The notes under the pieces: generated by a model
What the model saw: only the letters and a program-made list of their open reading frames with translations
What the model was told of the DNA's origin: nothing
Database searches by the model: none
Position numbers and translations under genes: made by a program
Assembly (NCBI GenBank): GCA_019359495.1
Contig: JAHHHF010000064.1
Coordinates: 237,875-301,874 of the forward strand
Direction of reading: 5' to 3'
Length of the DNA stretch: 64,000 nucleotides
Source: Goleter apudmare HA4340-LM2
Lineage (GTDB): Bacteria > Cyanobacteriota > Cyanobacteriia > Cyanobacteriales > Nostocaceae
Part shown: positions 26,601 through 35,300 of the stretch, in pieces
How positions within the stretch are numbered: the stretch's first letter is position 1
How the letters are laid out: every line of letters begins with the position of its first letter

Positions 26601-27856
26601 TCACTCAATGGAAGCAATGGGAAGCAGAACGCATTCAGCTACTTTTACAAGAGCAGTCGGCTCGGACGACGGCAGAAACTGCCAACCGTGCCAAAGATGA
26701 GTTTTTATCGATTCTCTCCCATGAACTGCGGAATCCACTCAATGCTCTGTTGGGGTGGGCGAATTTATTACGTACACGTCAACTAGACGAAGCTGGCGTA
26801 AATCGGGGACTGCAAGCCATTGAACAAAGCGCCCAGGCACAATCCCAACTCATTGGGGATTTATTAGACATCTCACGTATTAGCTCAGGTAGATTGCGTC
26901 TCGATACCGAACAGGTTGAGCTAGTGCCGATAATTGAGGAAGCAATCAATGTTGTGCGGCTGTCAGCCGAAGCCAAAAATCTGCAAATAGAATCCAGATT
27001 AGATTCCACACCTAGAACCATCGTCGGTGATCCTAGTCGCTTACAGCAGGTGTTATGGAACTTACTTTCTAACGCTATTAAATTCACCCCAGCCGGAGGC
27101 AGAATCACAGTCACACTAGATTACACTGACTCCCAAGCGCAAATTCAAGTCAGCGACACAGGTCAAGGTGTTAGTGCCGAATTTCTCCCCCACCTTTTTG
27201 ACCGCTTTTATCAAGCTGATGTGAGCAAAACACGAGCCAACTCCGGCTTAGGATTAGGACTAGCGATCGCTCGCCATATAGCAGAACTCCACGGTGGTAC
27301 AGTGGAAGCAGCAAGCCAGGGTGAAGGTCAAGGAGCAACTTTTACACTCAAGCTACCCTTGGATACTAAGCCGAAAGCAATTGCTGTACCGATTGATATC
27401 GAGCCAGTTGTAGCTACAGAGGAGCCAGAACCGCCAATTGATCACATCCCATCCCTAGAGGGTGTACGGGTACTCATCGTAGATGACCAAGTGGATATAC
27501 GTCTATTATTTCAGTTAGTACTGGAACAATATGGTGCAGAAGTCACAGTAGTAGAAACAGCAAGTGAAGCTTTATCAACACTACAGGCTAACCCCGGTGG
27601 CTATGACGTACTTTTATCTGACATCGGTTTACCCCAGGAAGACGGTTACGCACTGATTCGTCAGGTGAGACAGTTGAGTCCTGAAGCCGGTGGACAAATT
27701 CCCGCCGCCGCCCTCACCGCCTATGCTGGACATGCAGACCAGATAGAAGCCTTATCCACAGGATTTCAAATGCACATTGCTAAACCCATCCAACCTGCTC
27801 AATTATTGTTTGTAGTTGCTACCTTGGCAGGCAAAATTAGCTCCCCATCGAGCTAA
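23654..27856 (+). CDS. CheB-CheR-PAS hybrid histidine kinase fusion
   Basis: 1400 residues. Order: CheB methylesterase domain (about 25-210; GIGASAGGLEAF, QHLSPHQ, SGGDADGSRG), CheR methyltransferase domain (about 225-490; SAM site VAGCSTGEEAYS, TCRNVLIYL), a coiled coil with repeated N-EEL units (about 665-745), two PAS domains (about 755-1000), HisKA with SHELRNPLNALLGW (His near 1021), HATPase (NAIKFTPAGG, GLGLGLAIARH) and a receiver with SDIGLPQEDGY (Asp near 1321). Soluble. Such fusions join methyl-accepting-type modification chemistry to a phosphorelay; their targets are generally unknown. No chemotaxis operon surrounds it. Confidence 0.92.
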   Translation: MSPRRSTKQSSSNSSDDQESNQNELFPVVGIGASAGGLEAFSELLRHLPTNTGMAFVLVQHLSPHQKSLLTEILSRTTQMPVIEAQDSLVVQPNHVYVIPPNAIMTITQGHLKLSPRPQNRGQVMSVDTFFFSLAEERGNKAIGVVLSGGDADGSRGLEIIKGEGGITFAQTQESARISSMPNTAVASGSVDFVLTPQQIAEELANISTHPYIKPPIPVKAVDTILESGDVLANVFSLLRTATGVDFNLYKQTTLKRRILRRMVLYKLESLEDYVTYLQENPAEVKALYQDVLITVTSFFRDPEAFEVLKTRVFPQIAKDRSPDSPIRIWVAGCSTGEEAYSIAICLLEFLTNQVINTAIQIFATDINEVAIEKARSGVYKPSQVADISPERLQRFFIPVDGGYQISKPVREMCIFARQNLLNDPPFSRLDLITCRNVLIYLSSAVQKKLLPIFHYGLKPYGSLMLGTSETVGDFTDLFALVDRKYKIYSRKIAPTQLGMDLIASNYPVETFNPQLPSNTNNWNELEMQKAADRIVLNQYTPVGVIINEDLEILQFRGQTSLYLQPAPGRPSFNVLKMAKEELQLELRTAIHQAKKQDVPVTKEGIEIQESEQVNQVKIDVVPFKPVATGESYFLVMFTTIPGAIGVETGDRPLRSGRHKLTNEEKENQRLRLQLATNQEHLQSIIEEQQATNQDLRAANEEILSSNEELQSTNEELETAKEEIQATNEELNTINDELQRRNIESTQVSNDLQNLLSSINIPILMLGSDLRIRRFTPIAEEMFNLIPSDIGRPISDIKHNLNISDLEQQILEVIGTLNFKAQEVQDQQGRWYDLRIRPYRTIDNKIDGAVVVLVDIDALKRSAEKLKASRDYAEVIVDTVRESLLVLTEDLQVVRANRSFYETFLLLPSETEQRLIFDIGNGQWNSTQLRSLLAEVLPHNAPFQELEVELDFEQIGHKILRFNARKLLQAENKQLILLLIEDITQWKQWEAERIQLLLQEQSARTTAETANRAKDEFLSILSHELRNPLNALLGWANLLRTRQLDEAGVNRGLQAIEQSAQAQSQLIGDLLDISRISSGRLRLDTEQVELVPIIEEAINVVRLSAEAKNLQIESRLDSTPRTIVGDPSRLQQVLWNLLSNAIKFTPAGGRITVTLDYTDSQAQIQVSDTGQGVSAEFLPHLFDRFYQADVSKTRANSGLGLGLAIARHIAELHGGTVEAASQGEGQGATFTLKLPLDTKPKAIAVPIDIEPVVATEEPEPPIDHIPSLEGVRVLIVDDQVDIRLLFQLVLEQYGAEVTVVETASEALSTLQANPGGYDVLLSDIGLPQEDGYALIRQVRQLSPEAGGQIPAAALTAYAGHADQIEALSTGFQMHIAKPIQPAQLLFVVATLAGKISSPSS

Positions 27857-27940
27857 TACCAATATACATCTCCGATTATTACAAAGAAAGGCAGAGGGCA
27901 GAAGGAAAAAAGTTACATCAACCCGCGATGTAGTGTCAAC

Positions 27941-28042
27941 TTATAGCCTTTCTCGGTTGAACGCAACACAATCAAGGGCGGGGAAACCCCTACGGGTTTT
28001 GCGATTTAAAACTGTACTTTACTCGTCTGAAAACCGCTATAA
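27941..28042. repeat. family C repeat, copy 1
   Basis: The unit begins TTATAGCCTTTCTCGGTTG and ends AAAACCGCTATAA. It is the reverse complement of the copies at 41872 and 44297, with only a few differences besides the length of the central GGCGGGGAAACCCC block. It is non-coding with short TTATAGC inverted ends. Confidence 0.85.
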
Positions 28043-28437
28043 GCCCCTGCGAATAGAATTCGCGCACCACTTGCTTTAAGCCGGGAAACCCTTCCAACGC
28101 AGTGGCTTGGCTACACAGCTGAAGTCCGCAGAGGCGGACTGACGGAAAACTAGGAGTTTGAAACCCAGGTCGCTGGGTTTTGTTTGTGTAGACGAGCCAG
28201 CGCCGTGGGCGGGTTTCTTGTAGACGCCGGAGGCGGCTTCTCGGAGAGTAACCGCCCTTTTAACTGTGCCCCTACGACAAATGTGGTTTTCTCAACCACC
28301 CATATTTTGTATTTCGTGTCAATGCTTAAGTCGTATAATATAAAAAGATTTGTGTAGAGATGCGTAGCACGAGACACAAGGCCTCCTGCCTTTGGCTACA
28401 CCTCCAGTAGAACACTCGCAGATCGTTAGTTCCAGAA
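28043..28437. other. intergenic between sensor kinase and cpcF
   Basis: No gene. It holds several short palindromic repeat fragments (GTCCGCAGAGGCGGAC near 28126; AGACGCCGGAGGCGGCTTCT near 28212) similar to dispersed repeats elsewhere, and AT-rich stretches near 28330. It is downstream of both flanking genes (convergent). Confidence 0.45.
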
Positions 28438-29259
28438 TTATTCTTCCGTATTTTCCGCGATCGCCACTACCAGTTCTCGATACCGACGTGGATCGCCTTC
28501 TGCAAACACCAGTCGCTCTTGGTCTTTACGCCCATACAAACCTTCCATAATCCTCTGCCAGTCCATAGAGGATAAGGGTGAGGGTCGCTCATCAAGCGTT
28601 TGGGGTTTAACAGTAACTGTTTCTGCCTGGAGGTGCTGCTGCGCCATCAAGACACGGGCACGCACTGCCCAACTCTCATCCTTGAATGCCATTTGCTCAA
28701 ACTGGGACTGAATTTGCGATCGCCAATCTGGATAAGTTACGGCAATGGCATCGGCAAGGTATTGTAACCCGACTACAGCTGAATAGCGCACCACCCATTC
28801 ATCATCTTCCTGGGCCACAAACAGCAGAGCATCCATTGCTTCTGCTTGAGCAATTTCCAGGAGATCATCCGGGAACCAGTGCCACTTCATCATTCCTAGT
28901 CCTCTAGTAGCTGCCCGTCGGACGCTGAGGGCAAAGTCGGCAGTGGCTGCTCCCAACAATGTCAATAACCCTCTAGGGTCACCAATTCCTGCCAAGGCAC
29001 GGATTGTCCAGGCTCTGGCGGTGTAGTTATGGAGGTCTAGTAGCTCTAGCAGTGCAGGTACTGCTGGTTCGCCAATTTTGATTAGTCCATCGACAGCCGC
29101 CACTGCTGCGCCAGGATTGTTATAGCTGAGAGTGGCAATCAAGGTGGGAATGGCTCCTTCTAAACGAGCCTCTGCTAGGTTTTGCACAGCTTTTAGTAAA
29201 AGCTGAGAAGAGTCTGCCTCTTCTACTGCACGAATTAGAGTGTCAAGGTAATCAGGCAT
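28438..29259 (-). CDS. cpcF: phycocyanin alpha-subunit phycocyanobilin lyase, CpcF subunit
   Basis: 273 residues from the ATG at 29259. It is built of HEAT-like (EZ) repeats with blocks such as AAVAAVDGLIKIGEPAVPALLELL and TARAWTIRALAGIGDPRGL. CpcF pairs with CpcE to attach phycocyanobilin to Cys84 of CpcA. It is the last gene of cpcBAEF, 47 bp after cpcE. Length and position match known CpcF proteins. The gene order cpcB-cpcA-cpcE-cpcF, without linkers between, resembles the constitutive cpc1 operon of Fremyella-type strains. Confidence 0.92.
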   Translation of the reverse strand: MPDYLDTLIRAVEEADSSQLLLKAVQNLAEARLEGAIPTLIATLSYNNPGAAVAAVDGLIKIGEPAVPALLELLDLHNYTARAWTIRALAGIGDPRGLLTLLGAATADFALSVRRAATRGLGMMKWHWFPDDLLEIAQAEAMDALLFVAQEDDEWVVRYSAVVGLQYLADAIAVTYPDWRSQIQSQFEQMAFKDESWAVRARVLMAQQHLQAETVTVKPQTLDERPSPLSSMDWQRIMEGLYGRKDQERLVFAEGDPRRYRELVVAIAENTEE

Positions 29260-29306
29260 GAGCAAGGAAGCGATAAGTTCTACCTTTTACATTTTCGCTC
29301 TTTCTG

Positions 29307-30137
29307 TTACAATAGCGCATCCATTAATTGCATCACTTTGATTGCTCCTGGGGATAAATTCGGTGGTGTGGTCTGGAGCAATTGCTTTTCTAGTAAACCT
29401 TTGAGGGCAATCAGCTTGAGGCTGTTTTCTGCCAGAGTCTCGGCGATCGCTTCGGCGGCTGGCAAATACCCAATTGCCCCCAGATCTGCCAAAACTGCCC
29501 GGCGTAGTTGCAAATCATCGTGAGCAAGTGCCTGCACCAGGCGATCGCCATATTGATTGCCTACTTCTGTTTCTTTAAAGGTTAGCTGGTACATTGCCCG
29601 TGCTGCGGCGTACTGAATTCGGGGAATAAAGTGATCCAAGAATGGTTGAATTAAGGGAATTGCCTCAACTGCTCCCAATGTTCCCAATGCCTCGATAATA
29701 GCGTCGAAGGGTTGGGTAAGTTGGGGTGGTTCTGGTGCTGGTAGGGTTCCCGGAACTTGATTATTTAGTAACTCAATTAGCCTGGGAATACAACACGAGT
29801 CCCCTAACATCTCCAGGGATTGGGCTGCGGCTTCCCGCACATAAAAATCAGCACATTCGAGCGCCCGGATTAATGCCGGCACTGCCCGTTTTTCGCCCAG
29901 TTTTCCCAATGCTCTCGCTGCATTTCGTCGCAGGGGATAACCACCTACATGGGTGCGATCATCTTCGTCTGCTAATGCTGTGATCAATACATCAATGGCT
30001 TCTGGAACATCCACCCGAAATCGACCTAACCACCAGGCAGCATACACTCGCAATCCCAAATCTTCACCTTGGAGATTAGCGATCGCCTGTTCTACAGTTA
30101 GTTGGTTATCATCCCGGATATTAGCTGCGTTGTCCAT
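29307..30137 (-). CDS. cpcE: phycocyanin alpha-subunit phycocyanobilin lyase, CpcE subunit
   Basis: 276 residues from the ATG at 30137 (MDNAANIRDD); the frame extends upstream to a GTG but this start gives the usual CpcE length. HEAT repeats run through the protein (LGLRVYAAWWLGRFRV, RRNAARALGKLGEKRAVPALIRAL, YVREAAAQSLEMLGD). CpcE/CpcF form a heterodimer that attaches phycocyanobilin to CpcA Cys84. It is 109 bp after cpcA and probably on the same transcript. No strong ribosome site is seen before the ATG. Confidence 0.93.
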   Translation of the reverse strand: MDNAANIRDDNQLTVEQAIANLQGEDLGLRVYAAWWLGRFRVDVPEAIDVLITALADEDDRTHVGGYPLRRNAARALGKLGEKRAVPALIRALECADFYVREAAAQSLEMLGDSCCIPRLIELLNNQVPGTLPAPEPPQLTQPFDAIIEALGTLGAVEAIPLIQPFLDHFIPRIQYAAARAMYQLTFKETEVGNQYGDRLVQALAHDDLQLRRAVLADLGAIGYLPAAEAIAETLAENSLKLIALKGLLEKQLLQTTPPNLSPGAIKVMQLMDALL

Positions 30138-30246
30138 AGTTGGGGGATGAAGAGAGGGAAGGAGGACAAAAGAACAATACCCAGAGAGGCAAACAATCAC
30201 TAACTCCTGTCAGTCATTGTCAACCTCTCCGGGCAAAACCATCTTA

Positions 30247-30735
30247 CTAGCTGAGGGCGTTGATGGCGTAGTCGATGTAGGAGTTTGCTTCAACAGCAGG
30301 ATCACCACTCAAACCGTGGTTAGCTTTGATGTACTTCAGAGCTTCAACATACCAGCTAGGAGATAGATCAAAGGTGCGGTTGATTTCTGCGATACCACCG
30401 ATTAAGTAGTCATCCATTGGGCCTGTACCACCTACAACTAGGCAGTAAGTAACCATCCGGAGGTAGTAGCCGATGTCACGAACGCACTTCTCTTTGCCAG
30501 TTTGAGTAGAAGCAAAGTTAGGGCCAGAGGTGCTGGTGGTGTAGGGATATTTGCTGTATACAGCATTAGCAGCACCAGAAGCCAGACTGGAAGCTTTGGA
30601 ACTCAATGCTTTGGCAGCTTCCAAACTTGCTTTAGCTTGGCGGAAACGACCAAATGCGGTTTGGATTTCGGTGGAGCTGAGGAAGCGTCCTTGGGAATCA
30701 GCAGCAGCTACTGCTTCGGTCAGAGGGGTTTTCAT
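30247..30735 (-). CDS. cpcA: C-phycocyanin alpha subunit
   Basis: 162 residues, the standard CpcA length. The bilin-binding cysteine is Cys84 in [13 protein letters not shown], and the start [13 protein letters not shown] and end [11 protein letters not shown] are family signatures. It pairs with CpcB to form the phycocyanin discs of phycobilisome rods. The ATG is preceded by GGGAGA. It sits 96 bp downstream of cpcB. Confidence 0.98.
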   Translation of the reverse strand: MKTPLTEAVAAADSQGRFLSSTEIQTAFGRFRQAKASLEAAKALSSKASSLASGAANAVYSKYPYTTSTSGPNFASTQTGKEKCVRDIGYYLRMVTYCLVVGGTGPMDDYLIGGIAEINRTFDLSPSWYVEALKYIKANHGLSGDPAVEANSYIDYAINALS

Positions 30736-30831
30736 GTCAGATTTTCTCCCAGTAATCTTGTTTTATGAAATAGCTTGTCGCAATTGTTTCAGCTATCTGA
30801 AGCTGATCAAAAAAAATCGATAAATCGCTAA

Positions 30832-31350
30832 TTATGCAACCGCAGAAGCTGCTCTATCAAAATAGCTGGCGATTTCAGACATGAGGCTGGCACAGTCGCC
30901 TCTGGTGATGCCATTGGTGTCACCAGCAATTGCGATCGCAGCATCCTTCATTTTTTGAACGCCAACTGCCACGGAAGAACCGGGAGTTCCTAGCGCCAAG
31001 TATGTCTCTCTCAAACCGTTGAGGCAGCGATCATCTAGAATGCTGGCATCTCCAGCGAAAATAGCATAGGTGATGTAGCGCAAGATGATTTCCATGTCGC
31101 GCAAACAAGCAGCCATACGACGGCTGGTGTAAGCGTTACCGCCAGGAGCGATCAATTGGGGCTGTTCTGCAAACAAAGAACGCGCTGCATTGGCCACAAT
31201 TGTGGAGGAATTGCTGGTAATGCGGTTGACAACGTCCATGCGCTTGTTGCCATCAGTAACGATCGCACTTAGGGCATCTAGTTGAGAAGGGCTGAGATAT
31301 TCACCTCGTGCATCAGCCTGGGAGACTACTTTTGCAAAAGCGTCAAACAT
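30832..31350 (-). CDS. cpcB: C-phycocyanin beta subunit
   Basis: 172 residues. Cys82 (RRMAACLRD) and the second bilin site in GDCASL near residue 153 are present, as is Asn72 (GGNAY), the position methylated by CpcM. The start [13 protein letters not shown] lacks one residue of the common MTFDVF- form. The ribosome site AGGAG is clear. It heads cpcBAEF. Several changes relative to typical CpcB (for example [15 protein letters not shown]) suggest one of several phycocyanin isoforms, such as a constitutive PC1. Confidence 0.98.
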   Translation of the reverse strand: MFDAFAKVVSQADARGEYLSPSQLDALSAIVTDGNKRMDVVNRITSNSSTIVANAARSLFAEQPQLIAPGGNAYTSRRMAACLRDMEIILRYITYAIFAGDASILDDRCLNGLRETYLALGTPGSSVAVGVQKMKDAAIAIAGDTNGITRGDCASLMSEIASYFDRAASAVA

Positions 31351-31786
31351 ACACTCAATCTCCTAATGTGTTTAATTTCCGTACGGACAATTAGGTCAAA
31401 ACAAGATTCGGTTAGTTCAGGCAATAATGCTACCTGCACAGCCGATAAATCATAGAACAGTGCCTTGGGAGATGGGTTTCTGATCTTTCCACCAGGAAGC
31501 TGGGAAACCTTTACAGTTCTTAACTAAATTTAAGAACCTGACTCATCAGGCAAACAAACAAGCTACGCCTGTTTTCTCTATATTTTTGTTTATACTATGT
31601 CGTTGGATCGTTATTTATTACAAATTATCAAGGACTTTTTACAATTGTCGAAAAACTTAACTAATGGGGAATCCCATTCAATATCGCATGATAGCGTGTA
31701 CAACGCTCTGCCATCAACAGTTCTGTGATTCTCTTGATGCACAGCCCAAGAGAATATGAACAGAAAAGTTAAGAAATATTAACGAT
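31351..31786. other. cpcB upstream region
   Basis: 436 bp, no gene. It should hold the cpcBAEF promoter and a long leader on the minus strand. I could not pick a convincing -10/-35 pair, and found no L-box or G-box match. Confidence 0.45.
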
Positions 31787-32545
31787 TTAAATTTTATTTC
31801 CCACCGTTGTGGTTAACTTTCGTTCCAGGTCGAACAAAAAGCCGTGGATATATTCTTCTGTCCACTCAGCACCATAAAAACGGGTAAACATGCCTCGTGC
31901 TGGATCTTTTTCGGCTCGGTAGTGTAGATAGCGCAGTTGAGCTGCTTGAATATCTACTAAAGACTGGGAATCAGTTATGGGTTCCGCCTGGTCAACAAAA
32001 TCCAGGTATGCCTGGAGATAGTCCTGAAAAGCTGCAAACACATGAGTTTCTACAACCTCAGTTTGCTGGGTTCGCGTCCAGAGAAAAGCAGGTGAGAAAA
32101 AAGGACGGGCTTCTTCAGGAAAGTCGCCGCCCCAAGGCAAATGCTGCTGATGTGCCTGAAAAATTGGCAGGATGGGCTGGGTATATTTCCCCTGATACAC
32201 CGGATCATACCGAAATAGGGGTTGCATATCCAGGGCAATCAAGTGCCCACCAGGCAAGGTGACTAAATCAGCGCCAAAGAAGGGTAAGTCATAGTTCAGG
32301 TGGGGAAAAATTACAAAATTTAATACCTGAAGTGAGTTACCCCCCTGTACATGGGCGGCTCGGATTTGCCGGAGTTTGGGAGCTTGATAACCATAACTGG
32401 TGGTTAAGACTTCGTCCTGATGCTTGCCTTTGCCCACCGTTGCTTGCTTCGATGCAAAACCGGTGGGAATCGGATAAGGCTGTAAATCTAAACGTTCCTG
32501 CAAGCAGGCGATCGCATAATCTAAAAATGGCTGATAGAGAGTCAC
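31787..32545 (-). CDS. pebB: phycoerythrobilin:ferredoxin oxidoreductase
   Basis: 252 residues from a GTG at 32545, chosen because GGGAG lies nine bases upstream and the protein then begins [12 protein letters not shown] as in other PebB; an in-frame TTG lies at 32566. This is a ferredoxin-dependent bilin reductase, with the block [20 protein letters not shown] and the C-terminal [18 protein letters not shown] motif. PebB converts 15,16-dihydrobiliverdin made by PebA to phycoerythrobilin. pebA lies directly upstream, so this is the pebAB operon. Confidence 0.93.
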   Translation of the reverse strand: MTLYQPFLDYAIACLQERLDLQPYPIPTGFASKQATVGKGKHQDEVLTTSYGYQAPKLRQIRAAHVQGGNSLQVLNFVIFPHLNYDLPFFGADLVTLPGGHLIALDMQPLFRYDPVYQGKYTQPILPIFQAHQQHLPWGGDFPEEARPFFSPAFLWTRTQQTEVVETHVFAAFQDYLQAYLDFVDQAEPITDSQSLVDIQAAQLRYLHYRAEKDPARGMFTRFYGAEWTEEYIHGFLFDLERKLTTTVGNKI

Positions 32546-32574
32546 GTCGCTTCGCTCCCAATTCAAAATTCAAG

Positions 32575-33309
32575 TTACTTTTTGGTAGCTCTAGTCGCTA
32601 AAGGCATGGCTTCCTCAAACAAAAATTCATGCAAAAACCGCTCTGACCATTCATGTCCAAAATAGCTACTGAACAAACCAGACGCAGGGTCACGTTCAGC
32701 ACTGTATTGGTCATAATCTTTTTGGGCCTTGACAATCCGTTGAATGTCTGACTGATCGCTCAGGGGTTTGGCTTGATCTAGCATCTGCCAATACAGATTC
32801 AAATAATCTTTGAATGCCTCAAACACCCGCGTTTTCACGGTTTCTGCATCGGTTTTGGCGAACAGCAGATATTTTGAGAAGTACTGATTAGCATCGTAAA
32901 ATTTCATTTCCAGGTCTTGTACCAGGTCTGGATACTGTTCATGTAATGTCTGCAAGGGATGGATGTATTTTCTCAGGTAAGCTTCATCCTGAAATAAAGG
33001 CTGGAAATCCATGACAATCAGGTTTTTCACCTGACCGAAAGACAGAAAGTCGATGCCAAGTAAGGGCAACTCGTAGTTGTGACTGGGATAAATCACACTA
33101 TTAAATATCTGGGCACTTGCACCTGCATCAATGTAGGTATAGCGAATTTTCCGAAACTGTGGGCATTGATAGCACCAGCTCTGAATGGTGGCGGGATTTC
33201 TACCGCGATCGCTTACCTGATACTCTAGTCCTGCCGGAATTGGGCGACTCTCCAATTTAAACCGTTGCAAAAGCGATTGTTCCAGATGCTCAAGGAAGCA
33301 CTTATACAT
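32575..33309 (-). CDS. pebA: 15,16-dihydrobiliverdin:ferredoxin oxidoreductase
   Basis: 244 residues, family length. The bilin-reductase core VIYPSHNYELPLLGIDFLSFG, the DFQPLFQDE segment and the C-terminal YSAERDPASGLFSSYFGHEW with FLHEFLF are PebA-like and distinct from the PebB next door. It reduces biliverdin IX-alpha at the 15,16 bond. It is first of the pebAB pair; no strong ribosome site precedes its ATG. Both genes lie between the phycocyanin operon and a CpeS-type lyase on the same strand. Confidence 0.93.
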   Translation of the reverse strand: MYKCFLEHLEQSLLQRFKLESRPIPAGLEYQVSDRGRNPATIQSWCYQCPQFRKIRYTYIDAGASAQIFNSVIYPSHNYELPLLGIDFLSFGQVKNLIVMDFQPLFQDEAYLRKYIHPLQTLHEQYPDLVQDLEMKFYDANQYFSKYLLFAKTDAETVKTRVFEAFKDYLNLYWQMLDQAKPLSDQSDIQRIVKAQKDYDQYSAERDPASGLFSSYFGHEWSERFLHEFLFEEAMPLATRATKK

Positions 33310-33506
33310 AAAAATTTATAGACTCATCTGCCTCGATTTCTGAGAATACGGGATTCACAGAGACGCTGTCTCGAATACGTTAAATAAAGTAACGATCCTT
33401 AACGTGATCAATTTGTGCGAGAGCGATCGCTCATCCATACCATCTGGCTACAGTTGAGATGGCATCTTGTCGATCTACCAAAAACTCAAAGTTCAAATTG
33501 TCTCTC

Positions 33507-34088
33507 CTATGCCCTAGATAAATTGTGTTGCACCATTTGTGCTAAATTCGCCTCAGTTAAACAGCGTCGCTCGGAGCAATAGGTCATTAAATATACACCA
33601 TTCATCATCCGCACTGTGCTGACACGCACCCGAAAATCATCGGTCATGAACCAGCAGCGTTCCTGTCCCTGGTTACTGTCATATTCGGTATCAATGGTTA
33701 AAATGCCGTCTTTACCAAACCAGTAGCGGCTAACCACGGGAATTTTTTCCACATAACCCTGGTTGCGGAGTAACTTGCCCGATCGCCCCTTCTCATCATC
33801 CGGTACGTCAATCAACACAGCAGCCTGCTCCGGATTGGGTTCTTGGTCATCGTCGTGTGCCTGCCACATAAAGCTGGCTCCTCCCTTGGCACTAGCTGGA
33901 TCGATGCCTTGCTGCTCACAGATGGCTTTGATCCGTGGATCATCTTGTATAATCACACCTACATAAAGCTTTGATTCTCCCGACTGATCTGCAACCGTAT
34001 CAAAGTGATGTACTGTGCGCTGGGTAAACCAGACTCCTTCACTCTTATGGAAAAAGTCCATCATTGTCATTGGCGTGAGAAACGGCAT
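33507..34088 (-). CDS. CpcS/CpeS-family phycobiliprotein lyase
   Basis: 193 residues; the ATG follows GAGG. The N-terminal MMDFFHKSEGVWFTQRTVHHF and later GILTIDTEYDS with ERCWFMTDDFRVRVSTVR are the CpcS/CpeS lipocalin-like lyase pattern. Such lyases attach bilins to Cys82-type sites; CpeS attaches phycoerythrobilin to CpeA Cys82 or CpeB Cys80. A second family member lies at 45619. I cannot tell CpeS from CpeU by eye, so no symbol is given. It is about 200 bp upstream of pebA and divergent from the pentapeptide gene. Confidence 0.85.
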   Translation of the reverse strand: MPFLTPMTMMDFFHKSEGVWFTQRTVHHFDTVADQSGESKLYVGVIIQDDPRIKAICEQQGIDPASAKGGASFMWQAHDDDQEPNPEQAAVLIDVPDDEKGRSGKLLRNQGYVEKIPVVSRYWFGKDGILTIDTEYDSNQGQERCWFMTDDFRVRVSTVRMMNGVYLMTYCSERRCLTEANLAQMVQHNLSRA

Positions 34089-34189
34089 AGATTATCCTCA
34101 AACAAAATAGAGGCGGGAAAACACCCAACCCGCATGATTGTAGATAGGTCGCGGTACAATACCCCTAAATAATCTCACGATTTCAACCC

Positions 34190-34993
34190 ATGATCAGCAG
34201 GGAGACTCACAAGACACCCCAAGACGTTTTGGCTGTTCTCAAGGCAGGGCTTGCTCTGACTCAGGAAGATTTATATCAATTCAACTTCAGTGGTTTGGGG
34301 CTGCAAAGAGCTAAGTTGAATAAAGCTACTCTGATTCGAGCGAATCTCAGCCAAGCCGATCTCAGTGAAGCGGATCTCAGTGGTGCCGATTTACGGGGAG
34401 CGGATCTTAGCCAAGCCATTTTAAGGGATGCTAATTTACAGGCAGCTTGTTTGTACCGAGTGGATCTGAGTGGCGCAGATTTACGGGGAGCTATGTTGAC
34501 AGACACCAAGCTGCTAGCGGCAAGATATGATAGCCACACCGTTTTTCCAGAAGGTTTTGCCTACAAATCCTCTGGGGCGATCGGTCCCCATGCCAATTTG
34601 AACGGGGCCCAGCTAAATACAGCCAACTTGCGGAATGCAGATTTGCAGGGTGCGAGCTTGTTGGGGGCATATTTGGGCGGTGCTGATCTGACCCTTGCTA
34701 ATCTCCAAGGGGCGCGGCTCAGTCAGGCAGACTTGCGAACAGCTTGGTTAGCAGGGGCATCTTTACGTAATGCTCGGTTGAATGGAGCTAACTTGGCAGG
34801 AGCAGATTTGCGGGCAACAGATATGACTGGGGTTGAGTTCGAGCAGTTGGAAAGCATTGCCGGAGCAGATTTTACTCTTGTTCAGGGACTGAGTGACGAA
34901 ATGCGATCGCGCCTCCTCAGTCAGCCTGCACCAGAGCTAGATACACCCCATGCGTTAACTCGTCGCACCACCCGCGCCAGTCTGGAAAGTTAA
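34190..34993 (+). CDS. pentapeptide-repeat protein
   Basis: 267 residues. Two runs of A(D/N)LXX pentapeptides (about 38-110 and 135-225), for example LSQADLSEADLSGADLRGADL, form a right-handed beta-helix, separated by a less regular stretch. There is no signal peptide. Cyanobacterial pentapeptide proteins have many unclear roles; its place inside the phycobilisome cluster, divergent from a CpeS-type lyase, suggests a link that the sequence itself does not show. Confidence 0.85.
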   Translation: MISRETHKTPQDVLAVLKAGLALTQEDLYQFNFSGLGLQRAKLNKATLIRANLSQADLSEADLSGADLRGADLSQAILRDANLQAACLYRVDLSGADLRGAMLTDTKLLAARYDSHTVFPEGFAYKSSGAIGPHANLNGAQLNTANLRNADLQGASLLGAYLGGADLTLANLQGARLSQADLRTAWLAGASLRNARLNGANLAGADLRATDMTGVEFEQLESIAGADFTLVQGLSDEMRSRLLSQPAPELDTPHALTRRTTRASLES

Positions 34994-34997
34994 GTGC

Positions 34998-35204
34998 TCA
35001 GGATTTAATTACTGTCCACTCTTTCTTCAACAATGCCAGAAAGGTAGCAATTCCTTTAGAAAATCCGGGAGGATCGGGCAGAACATACTGCGGGAACTCT
35101 TCATAGGGAAGCCACGGCTCCGCCGAATTATGCCGCAGGTGCAAGACCCGATCAACTCCTTCCAGTTTCCAGAGCATTTGACCGCCGGTGGGAATTTCAG
35201 CCAT
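34998..35204 (-). CDS. small conserved-looking protein in phycobilisome cluster
   Basis: 68 residues with a perfect AGGAG seven bases before the ATG, which makes a real gene likely. The sequence includes LRHNSAEPWLPYEEFPQYVLPDPP, aromatic and proline rich, and ends KKEWTVIKS. No family recognised. It is convergent with the pentapeptide gene (4 bp apart) and upstream of nblA on the other strand. Confidence 0.65.
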   Translation of the reverse strand: MAEIPTGGQMLWKLEGVDRVLHLRHNSAEPWLPYEEFPQYVLPDPPGFSKGIATFLALLKKEWTVIKS

Positions 35205-35286
35205 GTCTTTCTCCTAAATCATGCAAACAACAATACTCAGTAACAGTTTGCTTCTCCCAATTCTGCCAGTCTAAATATTAAATTAT

Positions 35287-35300
35287 GTAAACATTGCTAC
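35287..35300 (+). promoter_or_regulatory. possible NtcA site upstream of nblA
   Basis: GTA-N8-TAC (GTAAACATTGCTAC), the core NtcA pattern of nitrogen control. It lies about 310 bp before nblA, and I could not fit a -10 box at the expected distance, so it may be chance. nblA genes in related cyanobacteria respond to nitrogen starvation. Confidence 0.3.
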
